Positions 1-7,573 of a stretch of 64,000 bases of DNA are shown in pieces (position 1 is the stretch's first letter; the number at the start of each line of letters is the position of its first letter). Made by a program: the position numbers and the translations under genes. Source of the DNA: Marinifilaceae bacterium (GTDB lineage: Bacteria; Bacteroidota; Bacteroidia; Bacteroidales; Marinifilaceae); assembly GCA_016936255.1 (NCBI GenBank), contig JAFGYE010000097.1, positions 1 to 64,000 of the forward strand. Direction: 5' to 3'. Under the pieces are notes generated by a model. That model was not told the DNA's origin. It made no database searches and was given only the letters and a program-made list of their open reading frames with translations.

Positions 1-422
1 AAGAAATAATTAAAGCTTTGGATAATGGGGCTAATGATTTTCTTACAAAACCTTTCAGAAGTGGTGAGCTTCTTGCCAGAATCAGAGCAGCTTTGAGGTC
101 AAATGAGTCGGAAGACAATACACCAATAATTAAAATTGGCTCGATTGAAATAGATATTCTGAATCATATTGTTAAAAAGAACAATGAAATCCTGCGCCTA
201 ACAACCACCGAATTTTCTTTATTATGTCTATTGTCTAAAAATCAAGGACGTGTTTTGACCCACCAGTTTATTTTAAAAGAAATTTGGGGATATGGTTATG
301 TAGAACAAACTCAATATTTAAGGGTTTTTATTGCGCAATTAAGAAAAAAAATAGAAGACAATCCTTCGAAACCGACATTGATAATTACAGAATCTGGTAT
401 TGGATATCGATTTGGAGAATAA
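1..422 (+). CDS. kdpE: Response regulator KdpE, 3' part (cut by window start)
   Basis: The reading frame is open to the left edge, so this is the C-terminal part of an OmpR-family regulator. The first visible residues (ALDNGANDFLTKPF) are the end of a receiver domain with its conserved Lys; the phospho-acceptor Asp lies outside the window. A complete winged-helix DNA-binding domain follows. Its tail (TESGIGYRFGE, and VEQTQYLRVFIAQLRKKIED before it) closely resembles E. coli KdpE, the regulator of the high-affinity Kdp potassium ATPase. A potassium transporter gene lies convergently only 7 bp downstream, which supports a potassium role. The TTG at 18 is an internal Leu codon and not a start. 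The cognate kinase and kdpABC are not visible and may lie upstream of the window. Confidence 0.85.
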   Translation, partial: EIIKALDNGANDFLTKPFRSGELLARIRAALRSNESEDNTPIIKIGSIEIDILNHIVKKNNEILRLTTTEFSLLCLLSKNQGRVLTHQFILKEIWGYGYVEQTQYLRVFIAQLRKKIEDNPSKPTLIITESGIGYRFGE

Positions 423-429
423 GTGAACT

Positions 430-1869
430 CTATTTCTTCCAAAATGTACGACTGAAAAGCATGATTACGGTATAAATTTCAAGTCTCCCAACAATCATTA
501 AAAACGTTAAAAGAAGTTTTCCTGCTATTGATAAGTGTGCAAAATTGCTAGCCGGGCCAACCGTTCCAATTCCGGGGCCAATACCAGCCATACATGTGGC
601 TACTGAACTTGAAGCAGTTTCCCCATCTGCTCCAAATGCAACCATTAAAACAGTACCAATTACAAATACGATAATGTAAACCGAAATAAATGTCATGATA
701 GAACTGTTAGTTTCAATGCTGAGAGATTTATTGTTTAAGCGAATCGGTAATACTGCATTGGGTGACATTAATTGCCGAAAATTCCGTTTAATATTTTTAA
801 AAAGGATTAAGTGCCGAACCATTTTTATTCCTCCGGCAGTAGAACCTGTACTTCCACCTAAAAACATAGAAAGAAAAATAATTAGCCATGCAAAAACAGG
901 CCATTGCAAATAATCGGCGGTCGCAAATCCGGTACAGGTTATAATTGAGATTACCTGAAAAAATGATTCTCTGAAAGACAATTCAAGCGACCTGTCTGTT
1001 TGGAAATACAATCCTGCAGTAATGATAAGTCCAATTCCAATAACAACTTTCAGGTAAAATTTCAATTCTTCATTATCGAGTGCTTTTTTGTATTGAAATT
1101 TAAGCAGATAATAATGAACAATGAAATTAGTTCCTGCCAAGAGCATAAAAATCATTATCACATATTGAATATATGGTGAGTATTCAGCAATGCTTGTATT
1201 TCTGGGTGAAAAGCCTCCTGTAGCAACTGTACCAAAAGCATGACATACACTATCGAATAAATTCATATTGCCTAAAAGAAGAAATATAATTTCTGCCAGC
1301 GTTAAAGCCAGATAAATAATTAATAATCTATGTCCAACAGATCTTATTTGGGGCTGTATTTTATCTTGTAATGAAGATTCGAGGGTAAACAGATTATACC
1401 CTCCAATATGTAATGTTGGCATTACAACAATTACAAGAACAATTATACCTATACCTCCAACCCAATGTGTCATACTTCTCCAAAACAAAATTGATTTTGG
1501 AAGGGATTCTATTTCGGTTAATATAGACGCTCCGGTTGTCGTAAATCCAGAAACTGACTCGAAAAGAGCATTCGTAAATGAAGGTATTGCTTGTGAAAAC
1601 AAATAGGGTAAGCAACCAATAATACTAATAAAAAACCATGATAGTGAAACAGTTAAATAGGCATCATTTTTAGTAACAGCAACATCCTCATTTTGTTGTC
1701 GTGTTGAAAAATGCAAAAACAGACCTGAAATTAAAGAAATAGCTGATGTAAAAATGAATGGCATTAATGGTTCTGCATAAATAAATGCGATAACTAAACA
1801 ACTTAATAAAGCCCCAGTAAGGATAAATAGGTTTCTGCTGATTACTTTAAATACAATATTAAAATTCAT
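430..1869 (-). CDS. trkH: TrkH/KtrB-family potassium channel subunit
   Basis: A 479-residue integral membrane protein with the fourfold pore architecture of Trk/Ktr/HKT potassium uptake systems. The four filter-like loops are visible near residues 110-115 (TTTGAS), 216-221 (ATGGFS), 311-316 (TCTGFA) and 429-435 (GIGPGIG). HWVGGIG near 135-141 and the GGSTGSTAGGIK loop near 338-349 are typical of TrkH. It would import K+ across the inner membrane together with a TrkA/KtrA nucleotide-binding partner, which is not in this window. The start codon overlaps the end of the upstream sensor-like gene by 11 bp, so the two are probably translationally coupled. The length is normal for the family. Confidence 0.93.
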   Translation of the reverse strand: MNFNIVFKVISRNLFILTGALLSCLVIAFIYAEPLMPFIFTSAISLISGLFLHFSTRQQNEDVAVTKNDAYLTVSLSWFFISIIGCLPYLFSQAIPSFTNALFESVSGFTTTGASILTEIESLPKSILFWRSMTHWVGGIGIIVLVIVVMPTLHIGGYNLFTLESSLQDKIQPQIRSVGHRLLIIYLALTLAEIIFLLLGNMNLFDSVCHAFGTVATGGFSPRNTSIAEYSPYIQYVIMIFMLLAGTNFIVHYYLLKFQYKKALDNEELKFYLKVVIGIGLIITAGLYFQTDRSLELSFRESFFQVISIITCTGFATADYLQWPVFAWLIIFLSMFLGGSTGSTAGGIKMVRHLILFKNIKRNFRQLMSPNAVLPIRLNNKSLSIETNSSIMTFISVYIIVFVIGTVLMVAFGADGETASSSVATCMAGIGPGIGTVGPASNFAHLSIAGKLLLTFLMIVGRLEIYTVIMLFSRTFWKK

Positions 1870-2659
1870 AATCTGGTTTATTCTCCGTTCTACTTTTTTC
1901 CGATTCTTTAGCTTTTGATTCCAAAACTATCTTTTCAAAAATCTCTTCCAATTTTTCAAGTTCGTGATTGGCTTCTATTTCTATTTCTTTATTAAAATGG
2001 CTTTTGTAAAAATCTACCATTCGTTCATATAAGCTATTAATTGGATAGATTAACATTAAAGGCAGTAAAATAATTAAAACACATAATATCGTAAGCCCAA
2101 TAATAGCGACTTTTTCCTGAATATTTAAAACCCTTAACGCAGAACTTTTTATCAGTTCATTTTCACTTTCAAGCATCGCAATATTTAGATTGTGAACACT
2201 TAAAATATAAGCTCTAAGAGCTTCATATTTTTCATTAAATGCCCGAAGGCTTTTTATGAACTCTTTGTCCTTAACTCCACTCTCGTATTTTTCAAAGGCA
2301 TTCTCAAGTGATTCAGTCAACTCTTTTTCTCCGGGTTCAGTAATATTGCCTAGTTGTAATAGTAAGATTTGTCTGAAATTAGAAAGTAATACACTATCAT
2401 TTGTTTTATTATTATCGCTCAACAAACTATCCATTTGGATAATGTTTCTACGTAATAAATCATTATTCAACTCATCTAATATATTCAGCATCAAAAACGA
2501 ATACTTCACCGATGGATAATTGTTCTTCAACAACAACTGCGATTTATTGACCATGTCCTGATTAGCTCCAATATTAACCATAGTAACAATAAATGTCACA
2601 AGGAAAACAAGTATTATTCCAAAGCTCATCCTGGTTCTTATTTTTTTCATCCGTATCAT
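1859..2659 (-). CDS. Four-helix-bundle sensor-like membrane protein without a kinase domain
   Basis: A 266-residue protein with the layout of the input half of a sensor kinase or chemoreceptor. TM1 lies near residues 12-30, a helical periplasmic region at about 31-184, TM2 near 185-205, and a HAMP-like/coiled segment from PINSLYERM (206) to the end. The protein stops there: there is no HisKA or ATPase domain and no methyl-accepting signalling domain. I see no kinase remnant downstream, because trkH starts inside the last codons. Its position suggests a role in potassium or osmotic sensing, acting on TrkH or on a separate kinase; this is inference. A start at residue 4 (MKKIRTRMS) is equally possible. 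No close family is recognised. Confidence 0.7.
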   Translation of the reverse strand: MIRMKKIRTRMSFGIILVFLVTFIVTMVNIGANQDMVNKSQLLLKNNYPSVKYSFLMLNILDELNNDLLRRNIIQMDSLLSDNNKTNDSVLLSNFRQILLLQLGNITEPGEKELTESLENAFEKYESGVKDKEFIKSLRAFNEKYEALRAYILSVHNLNIAMLESENELIKSSALRVLNIQEKVAIIGLTILCVLIILLPLMLIYPINSLYERMVDFYKSHFNKEIEIEANHELEKLEEIFEKIVLESKAKESEKSRTENKPDYEF

Positions 2660-2967
2660 AACTGGATTTTTAACTTATACAATAAACATTAATGCGATAA
2701 ATATAAACATTAATCCAATAAATAGAAATATTCATTTTACGGGACGGACTATATGCAATGTGAGATAAAGATTCAGAACCTGTCAATTTATCTTTGTGCC
2801 AAGAGGAGAAAAAACAAAATTAATTCCTTTCAAGTTGCACTGCCCTATCGATGATAGCATAAATTTATTTTATTTTTTAGGGAGTGGGCAAATGCGAAGC
2901 AATCACGAACAAAATAAAAATAAGCGCCATTGTGAGTCAAGGTTAACGGGGCAAATATTAATTGGTG
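2660..2967. other. Intergenic stretch left of the group II intron remnants
   Basis: About 300 bp with no credible gene. It contains a TATCTTTG box that resembles a Bacteroidota -7 element near 2788-2795 on the plus strand, and AT-rich sequence that probably serves as the promoter region of the minus-strand sensor-like gene and trkH. An open frame at 2796-3044 has an unlikely composition and overlaps a better-supported intron-encoded protein remnant, so it is not called. Confidence 0.4.
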
Positions 2968-3310
2968 ATGTCCGACAAGAGTTGGAAAAAACTAAAAGAA
3001 AAGCTCAAACTAATCACACGGAAAACGACACTGATGAGTTTTGAAGAGTGCATTCAAAAACTGAAAGAGGCTCAAATAAGTTGGATAAATAACTTCCGTA
3101 TGGCAAATATTTTAAACAAACTCCAAGATCTTGACACTTGATTGCATAACAAGCTTAGGTATTGAATTTGGCATCATTGGTACCGAACGAAGTGAGATTC
3201 TGAACACTTTTTTTAATAGAATTCGTGAATAAAAAGCCGAAAAGAAAAGGCGAAGTCTTATCCGTTTGGGCGTTCGGTAAGAACAAGCCTATGCATGATC
3301 CCGATCACGT
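2968..3310 (+). pseudogene. Group II intron reverse transcriptase/maturase remnant (C-terminal part)
   Basis: The plus-strand frame beginning at 2968 reads MSDKSWKKLKEKLKLITRKT, then MSFEECIQKLKEAQ, then NNFRMANILNKLQDLDT. This is the maturase X-domain pattern of Bacteroidota group II intron proteins. After a TGA in place of a Trp codon it continues as LHNKLRY, a second stop, then IWHHW. After roughly 50 unrelated bases a further piece with the family signature follows (KAEKKRRSLIRLGV, stop, EQAYA). At least three in-frame stops, one insertion and complete loss of the reverse transcriptase core make it non-functional. It points towards, and ends just before, another intron remnant in the opposite orientation. 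Confidence 0.75.
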
Positions 3311-3353
3311 AATAGAGGAACGAATTCATAAATGCCCGTAAAAATAAGTATTG

Positions 3354-3840
3354 ATCGAGTAGGCAAAGGGAGTCTCACCCTAAGCCTCTCACAAAACCAT
3401 TCTTGATAGTCTCCCATCACACGGTTCTTGTCGCATAAAAATCGGACTACAAGTTAAATAGAAAAATTCAGTTCCCAAAGATAAAACAAGTATGAAAACT
3501 ATTTCTTTTTCCGTTTAAGCCATGCGTAAATACGGCAAATACTCGTTTTGTGACGTTTATACTTTCGTCGTGCCCATCGAATCAAGCGACTATGTAATAA
3601 TCGAAAAACATGATGCATTTCCCATCCCCGAAATTTACCGTAATAATTAACCCATCCTCTTATCTGAGGATTAAGTCTTTGAGCAATTCCAACAATACTT
3701 TTACAAGTCTTGCTTTCCCCTATCAAAACTTCCAGTTTTTCGGCTATTTTCTTACGGGATGCGATACTAATTGCACATCCATAACCCAGAAACAGATTTC
3801 CTATTTTCTAAGATTTACTGCTTCATGGCTGAATGCAATA
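3354..3840 (-). pseudogene. Group II intron 3' end: maturase fragment plus degenerate domains V and VI
   Basis: On the minus strand a 75-codon open piece (3726 to 3499) carries the GIIM maturase signature LNPQIRGWVNYYGKF followed by an RLIRWARRKYKRHK-type tail. In the same frame the similarity extends upstream to about 3790 (FLGYGC, ASRKKIAEKLEVL), then breaks at stops and an apparent frameshift near 3800. The reverse transcriptase core is absent. Downstream on the same strand are sequences matching the end of a bacterial group II intron: domain V at 3394-3428 and domain VI to the CTACTCGAT boundary at about 3354. The element is a 5'-truncated relic. Confidence 0.8.
3394..3428 (-). ncRNA. Degenerate group II intron domain V
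   Basis: Read on the minus strand, this is a 34-35 nt hairpin-like sequence ending in a GGTTTTGTGAGAGGC run. It corresponds to the GAGCCG...CGGTTC domain V of bacterial group II introns. The AGC-type catalytic triad reads AAC here (AGAACCG instead of AGAGCCG), and the distal strand is also changed (AATGGTTT), so pairing and catalysis should be lost. Domain VI and the intron end (GCCTACTCGAT) follow at 3354-3393. Confidence 0.65.
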
Positions 3841-3891
3841 CTATTTTATTCCGATGTATACTGCTTCTTGACACACTATGATTTCATGCAT

Positions 3892-4986
3892 TCATCTACT
3901 TCCTTTTGAAAGTTTAATTTGATTAGTAGTTTCAAGTTTCTCAATCAGTTGCTTTTTTGGAAATACAACTGATAGAACAATACTTGCTAATAAAACAAAT
4001 AATATTACATAAAGAGAATATGCGGGTATAAATCCTAAACGTACCATCCATTCGTGCAACATTAGTTTTATTCCGACATACACAAGTAATACCGCCACAC
4101 CAATTTTTAATAAATAGAATTTTTCTACAACCTTTATTAAAAGAAAGAACAATGAGCGTAATCCAAGGATTGCAAAAATATTTGAGAAGAAAACGATATA
4201 AGGGTCACGGGTTACAGCAAATATTGCAGGAATTGAATCCAAAGCGAAAACTAAATCGGTAAACTCAATTATTATGAGCACTATGAATAAAGGCGTTATG
4301 TAAGTCATTCCATTTTTGAGAATAAAAAATTTATTTGCTACATACCTTGGAAATACATTAAATCGTTTTGACAAGAATTTTACTGCAGGATGATTTTGAG
4401 GTTCAATCTTGATTTCGGAATTACGTTGAACATACATTTTAATCCCAACATAAATAAGATAAATACCAAAAACGTATAGTAACCATTCAAATCGATAAAT
4501 CAAAGCTGCACCTGCAAAAATAAATATGCATCGCATTACAATTGCTCCTATTATCCCCCAAAAAAGTACAGGTTTGTAATCTTTCTTTTTTACAGAGAAT
4601 GCTGTTAAAACAGCCATCATTACAAATAAATTATCCACAGATAATGATTTCTCAATCAGGTAACCTGTTAGATAGTTAATGGCAATGTTTTTACGATATA
4701 ATTCCAGACTGTTTTCAAAACTATTTTCATCAAGTGTAAAAAAAGGTGCATAATGCTGTACTACAATCTTTAAATCCTCCAAATTTTGAATACCGTGAAT
4801 TAATTCTGCATAAAAACGAAGAAAAACAGCAAATACTAAGGCTAATGCAATCCAAATACCACTCCATATAGTAGCTTCCCTAACTGAGACTTCATGTGAT
4901 TTTCTGCCGACTAGTAATAAATCCAACAATAATACCGCTATAATGAAAGCTATAAAAACAATGAAAAACAATATTTCACCAGACAT
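3892..4986 (-). CDS. TerC/Alx-family integral membrane protein
   Basis: A 364-residue polytopic membrane protein of the TerC family, whose members include the Alx and YkoY-type manganese exporters. Conserved acidic intramembrane residues are visible: VDNLFVMM with Asp118, and the EFTDLVFALDSIPA signature with Asp244 and Asp250. NIFAILGLRSLFFLL follows, also typical. Length and order match standalone TerC proteins. Substrate specificity cannot be read from the sequence; Mn2+ efflux at the inner membrane is the best-known activity of the family. The gene stands alone among decayed genes, with the intron relic downstream, yet it is intact, which suggests continued selection. Confidence 0.92.
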   Translation of the reverse strand: MSGEILFFIVFIAFIIAVLLLDLLLVGRKSHEVSVREATIWSGIWIALALVFAVFLRFYAELIHGIQNLEDLKIVVQHYAPFFTLDENSFENSLELYRKNIAINYLTGYLIEKSLSVDNLFVMMAVLTAFSVKKKDYKPVLFWGIIGAIVMRCIFIFAGAALIYRFEWLLYVFGIYLIYVGIKMYVQRNSEIKIEPQNHPAVKFLSKRFNVFPRYVANKFFILKNGMTYITPLFIVLIIIEFTDLVFALDSIPAIFAVTRDPYIVFFSNIFAILGLRSLFFLLIKVVEKFYLLKIGVAVLLVYVGIKLMLHEWMVRLGFIPAYSLYVILFVLLASIVLSVVFPKKQLIEKLETTNQIKLSKGSR

Positions 4987-5098
4987 ATTTTATTTTTTAA
5001 ATTAAATTTATTCTCAATCAATTTTCCCAATATCTAGAAACCTTATTAAAATAATTGAGTCTCTATCTACCAAATACTACAATTAGCAATTTAATTAA

Positions 5099-5585
5099 TT
5101 ATTCAACATCTAATTCATCAATAAGGTCATCAATTTTCCAAATTATTAATCTTCTTTTAGCTTTGGCTTTATTAATAAGGTTCTTGTGTACTTTTACTAC
5201 TTCCAATTTGACTGTTATATAACTAATAACAGTATTCATCGCATTTAATTAAGCAGTCAAATAAGTATGTACAACCTGTTGTTTTAAAACTGCTTGAGAT
5301 TCCCGTTGTGCTTTAACAGGTTTTGATAACTCATTTATATTTAAATCAATTTCAGTCCTATTAAGTTTTATCTCCTCTCTTTGCAATTGTAAAGTGTATT
5401 AAAAAGAAACAAGTACAAATCCAAAAAATAAATCATTCACAGCTCCAAACATATCACCCATGGTTACTCAGTCTCCCCAATTGTTTGACATCAGATATAT
5501 TGTCAAATCAAAAATTAACCATATTAATAAAATTAAGATTACTGCAATTATCAAGAAATTGACTATTTTTTACTCTCTTCTCCAT
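5099..5585 (-). pseudogene. Decayed small membrane protein with coiled coil
   Basis: One minus-strand frame, read through its stops, gives a coherent protein: a TM segment (FLIIAVILILLIWLIFD), NNWGD, stop, GDMFGAVNDLFFGFVLVSF, stop, then a helical stretch (LQLQREEIKLNRTEIDLNIN, continuing to VHTYLTA), a third stop, LNAMNTVISYITVKLEVVK, and a C-terminus IWKIDDLIDELDVE. This matches the layout of small bacterial proteins with two membrane segments followed by a long charged helix (GDMFGAVNALFSGLAFAG type). A start codon exists at 5585, but an A-run just after it puts the frame off by one. Three nonsense codons plus a frameshift mean it is dead. The function of the intact family is not known to me. 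Confidence 0.6.
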
Positions 5586-5798
5586 ATTTCTATTTCCTGA
5601 TTATTTTAATTTCTACTATTCTGACATTTGACTTTGCACTACCGTCATTTTGCATGAAACACAACAGTCACTCGTATGTTGTCGTTGCGGATTTCGAAGA
5701 GCATCAATGTCCGACAAAACATGACTGTCAAGAAAGGAGCAGAGACAACGCACCGCACGAACTCCGCAATGCATTTTACAATTTATTGTGTGCAATAT

Positions 5799-6665
5799 TT
5801 ATTCTTTATTTATCAATCCTCCTAAAATTACCGAAATCATTCCAATCACATAAACCAATTGAAATGGTTCTTTAAAAAACAAAATCAACAATATTGTTGA
5901 AATCACTGGACTCAAAAATACGAATAGCGCAATATAACGATGCTTTTCCAATTCTTAATGCTCCAATCCAGAAAATATATGAAATCCTATTTACGAAAAT
6001 TCCGTTGATCAAAATCGGCAAAAAAGTCTCTCGTATTGGCAATTTAAATTCTAAAAGCAAAATCATTGAGATAAATGAAATTACTGTTGCCGTTAAAAAA
6101 TAAATTGTCACAAGCGATAAAGAATCAATTTTAACTTTTTTGCTCAAAACTAAAAAAAGTCCAAATACAAATGTAGCTAATAATACGATGCTACCTACAA
6201 AGAAATTGTCAAGGTAAATGTCTGTCAATCTACCCTTAGTCAATACAAAAAATACCAAAGAATCCAAGAATTACTGAAATCACTTTCCTTAAATTCAGTC
6301 TTTCCTTTAAAAATACAGATTGAAAAAACAATCACGAAAATAGGCCAACAATATTGAATTATCAAGAATTCAATTCCGTTAGCATTTGCATATTCGAAAT
6401 AAAGTAAGATGTAATACAAATAAGTCCCAAGCAATCCTAAAACTATTGAATGAAAGCAATCTTTTGTCGAGAATTTTAAAATCACCTTTCCTTTTTTCTA
6501 TGTCAGGATGATTACTAAAAAGTCAAGAATGAAATTACACTTGACCAAAAAAGGAATTGATAGTTATCAAGATTTGATTGTCCTAATTTTGAAACAATTG
6601 GAATCAGTGCCCATAGATAGAACACAAATCAGAACGTAAATTATCGATTTTGTTTTGGAATTCAT
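5799..6665 (-). pseudogene. Decayed EamA/DMT-family permease gene
   Basis: Pieces in different minus-strand frames join into one roughly 290-residue drug/metabolite transporter. The start is MNSKTKSIIYVLICVLSM at 6665; after a frameshift come LIPIVSKLGQSNLDNYQF, TKDCFHSIVLGLLGTYLYYI, IIQYCWPIFVIVFS, and after another shift FFVLTKGRLTDIYLDNFFV, VTIYFLTATVISFISM and ILINGIFVNRISYIFWIGAL. It ends in VIGMISVILGGLINKE with the stop at 5799. At least three frameshifts and two nonsense codons break it. The EamA repeat signature (INGIFVN-SYIFWIGALRIGKAS) is clear. Intact relatives export small metabolites or amino acids through about ten TM helices. Confidence 0.75.
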
Positions 6666-6856
6666 TTTTTCAATTTCACAAGCCCAAACTTAGCAAAATA
6701 TAATCACTCTATCAGAACACTATTTATAAAGTTTATACCTGCAACAATATATAAAATTGAAAATTGAACCGACAGCTTTCAACTATTCAATCATAAATAT
6801 ATTTAAGCAGGCTTACTCCGAACAGAATTGTACACTTCGGGAGCAAAACAGGTAAT

Positions 6857-7187
6857 TTCTCTTCGGAATTGAGCAAGTGAACGACAAATTGGCAAATTTC
6901 TGATCAGAAATGAACTCGTCACAACAAATTTGAACGTTTTCTCTTCGGCCATGAGCGATTTGAATGTAATTGTGAGCAATTCTGATGTGAAATGGACGAT
7001 TTGAATGTAATTGTGATCAAATTCTCTTCGGCGGTCTTCGTTTTAATGCAAATTCGGATATTTCCTCACAATTAAGAGCTTATAAGCATGCCAAACTGTC
7101 CATTTTCTCTTCGGCAATGCAAATAGGAGTTCATTTCTGGCTTTTTCTCTTGAGTAAAGGCTGCAAGCAATGTGAAAATCGATCTTT
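6857..7187. repeat. Degenerate tandem repeat, period about 41 bp, eight units
   Basis: TTCTCTTCGG occurs exactly at 6857, 6939, 7022 and 7105, that is every 82-83 bp. Weaker copies sit midway: TTCTGATCAG at 6898, TTCTGATGTG at 6980, TTCCTCACAA at 7062 and TTCTCTTGAG at 7145. The underlying unit is therefore about 41 bp. Secondary matches line up in the units (ATTGAGC, AATGAAC, CATGAGC, AATGGAC just after the core). A 20-bp stretch, CGATTTGAATGTAATTGTGA, is repeated exactly at 6956 and 6997, again 41 bp apart. GAAATGAACTC (6908) and GAGTTCATTTC (7128) are inverted copies. It does not encode protein, as 41 is not a multiple of three and no frame is open across it. Confidence 0.7.
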
Positions 7188-7573
7188 TTAAATGAAATGA
7201 TCAATAATACATCTCAAAAACAGGTTTTGCCGACAAGTCGAGACTAAAATTGGAGGAAATCTGGCTACATACCCACAAAAGTTACACATAAACGATCGTT
7301 AAACACACCTATACATTTCATTTTACTATATACTGACACAAAATAACTAAAAAAAATAAGTAGCTGAAAAGCCCGAAGCTGTTACAAATCTAAAAAAATG
7401 CTACAGGAAACATCATAATATTTTTCTATAAAAACACGCCTACTGTTAGATTGATTTTGTAGCTTAGCTACCCGTAGCCCAAAAACAAATTAATACAATA
7501 CATTTTTAACCCAGAAGCTCTGCACGGATTTATACCCAAACAGGCATAGGCTTCACTAAAATTTAGAAGAGAA
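7188..7573. other. Long leader upstream of the orphan helical protein
   Basis: Nearly 400 bp between the repeat array and the next gene. It is AT-rich, has no credible gene, and contains the repetitive motif GTAGCTTAGCTACCCGTAGC around 7459-7480. No riboswitch or terminator is recognised. It may be part of a long 5' untranslated region or promoter region of the gene at 7574. Confidence 0.4.

Noticed and set aside
2796-3044. 82-residue open frame
   Set aside because: It overlaps, in another frame, a better-supported maturase remnant and has no recognisable features.
3394-3428. Functional group II intron domain V
   Set aside because: The catalytic triad and the pairing distal strand are altered, and the 5' part of the intron is missing.
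5654-5875. 73-residue open frame on the plus strand
   Set aside because: It overlaps the end of the EamA pseudogene, has no clear features and unusual composition; no support.
6857-7187. CRISPR array
   Set aside because: The recurring core is only about 10 bp, alternate units are degenerate, and the intervening sequences partly repeat each other. CRISPR repeats are 23 bp or more and identical. No cas gene is present.
7188-7573. Riboswitch in the leader of the orphan gene
   Set aside because: No conserved riboswitch core (for example TPP, cobalamin, SAM or c-di-GMP) could be recognised.
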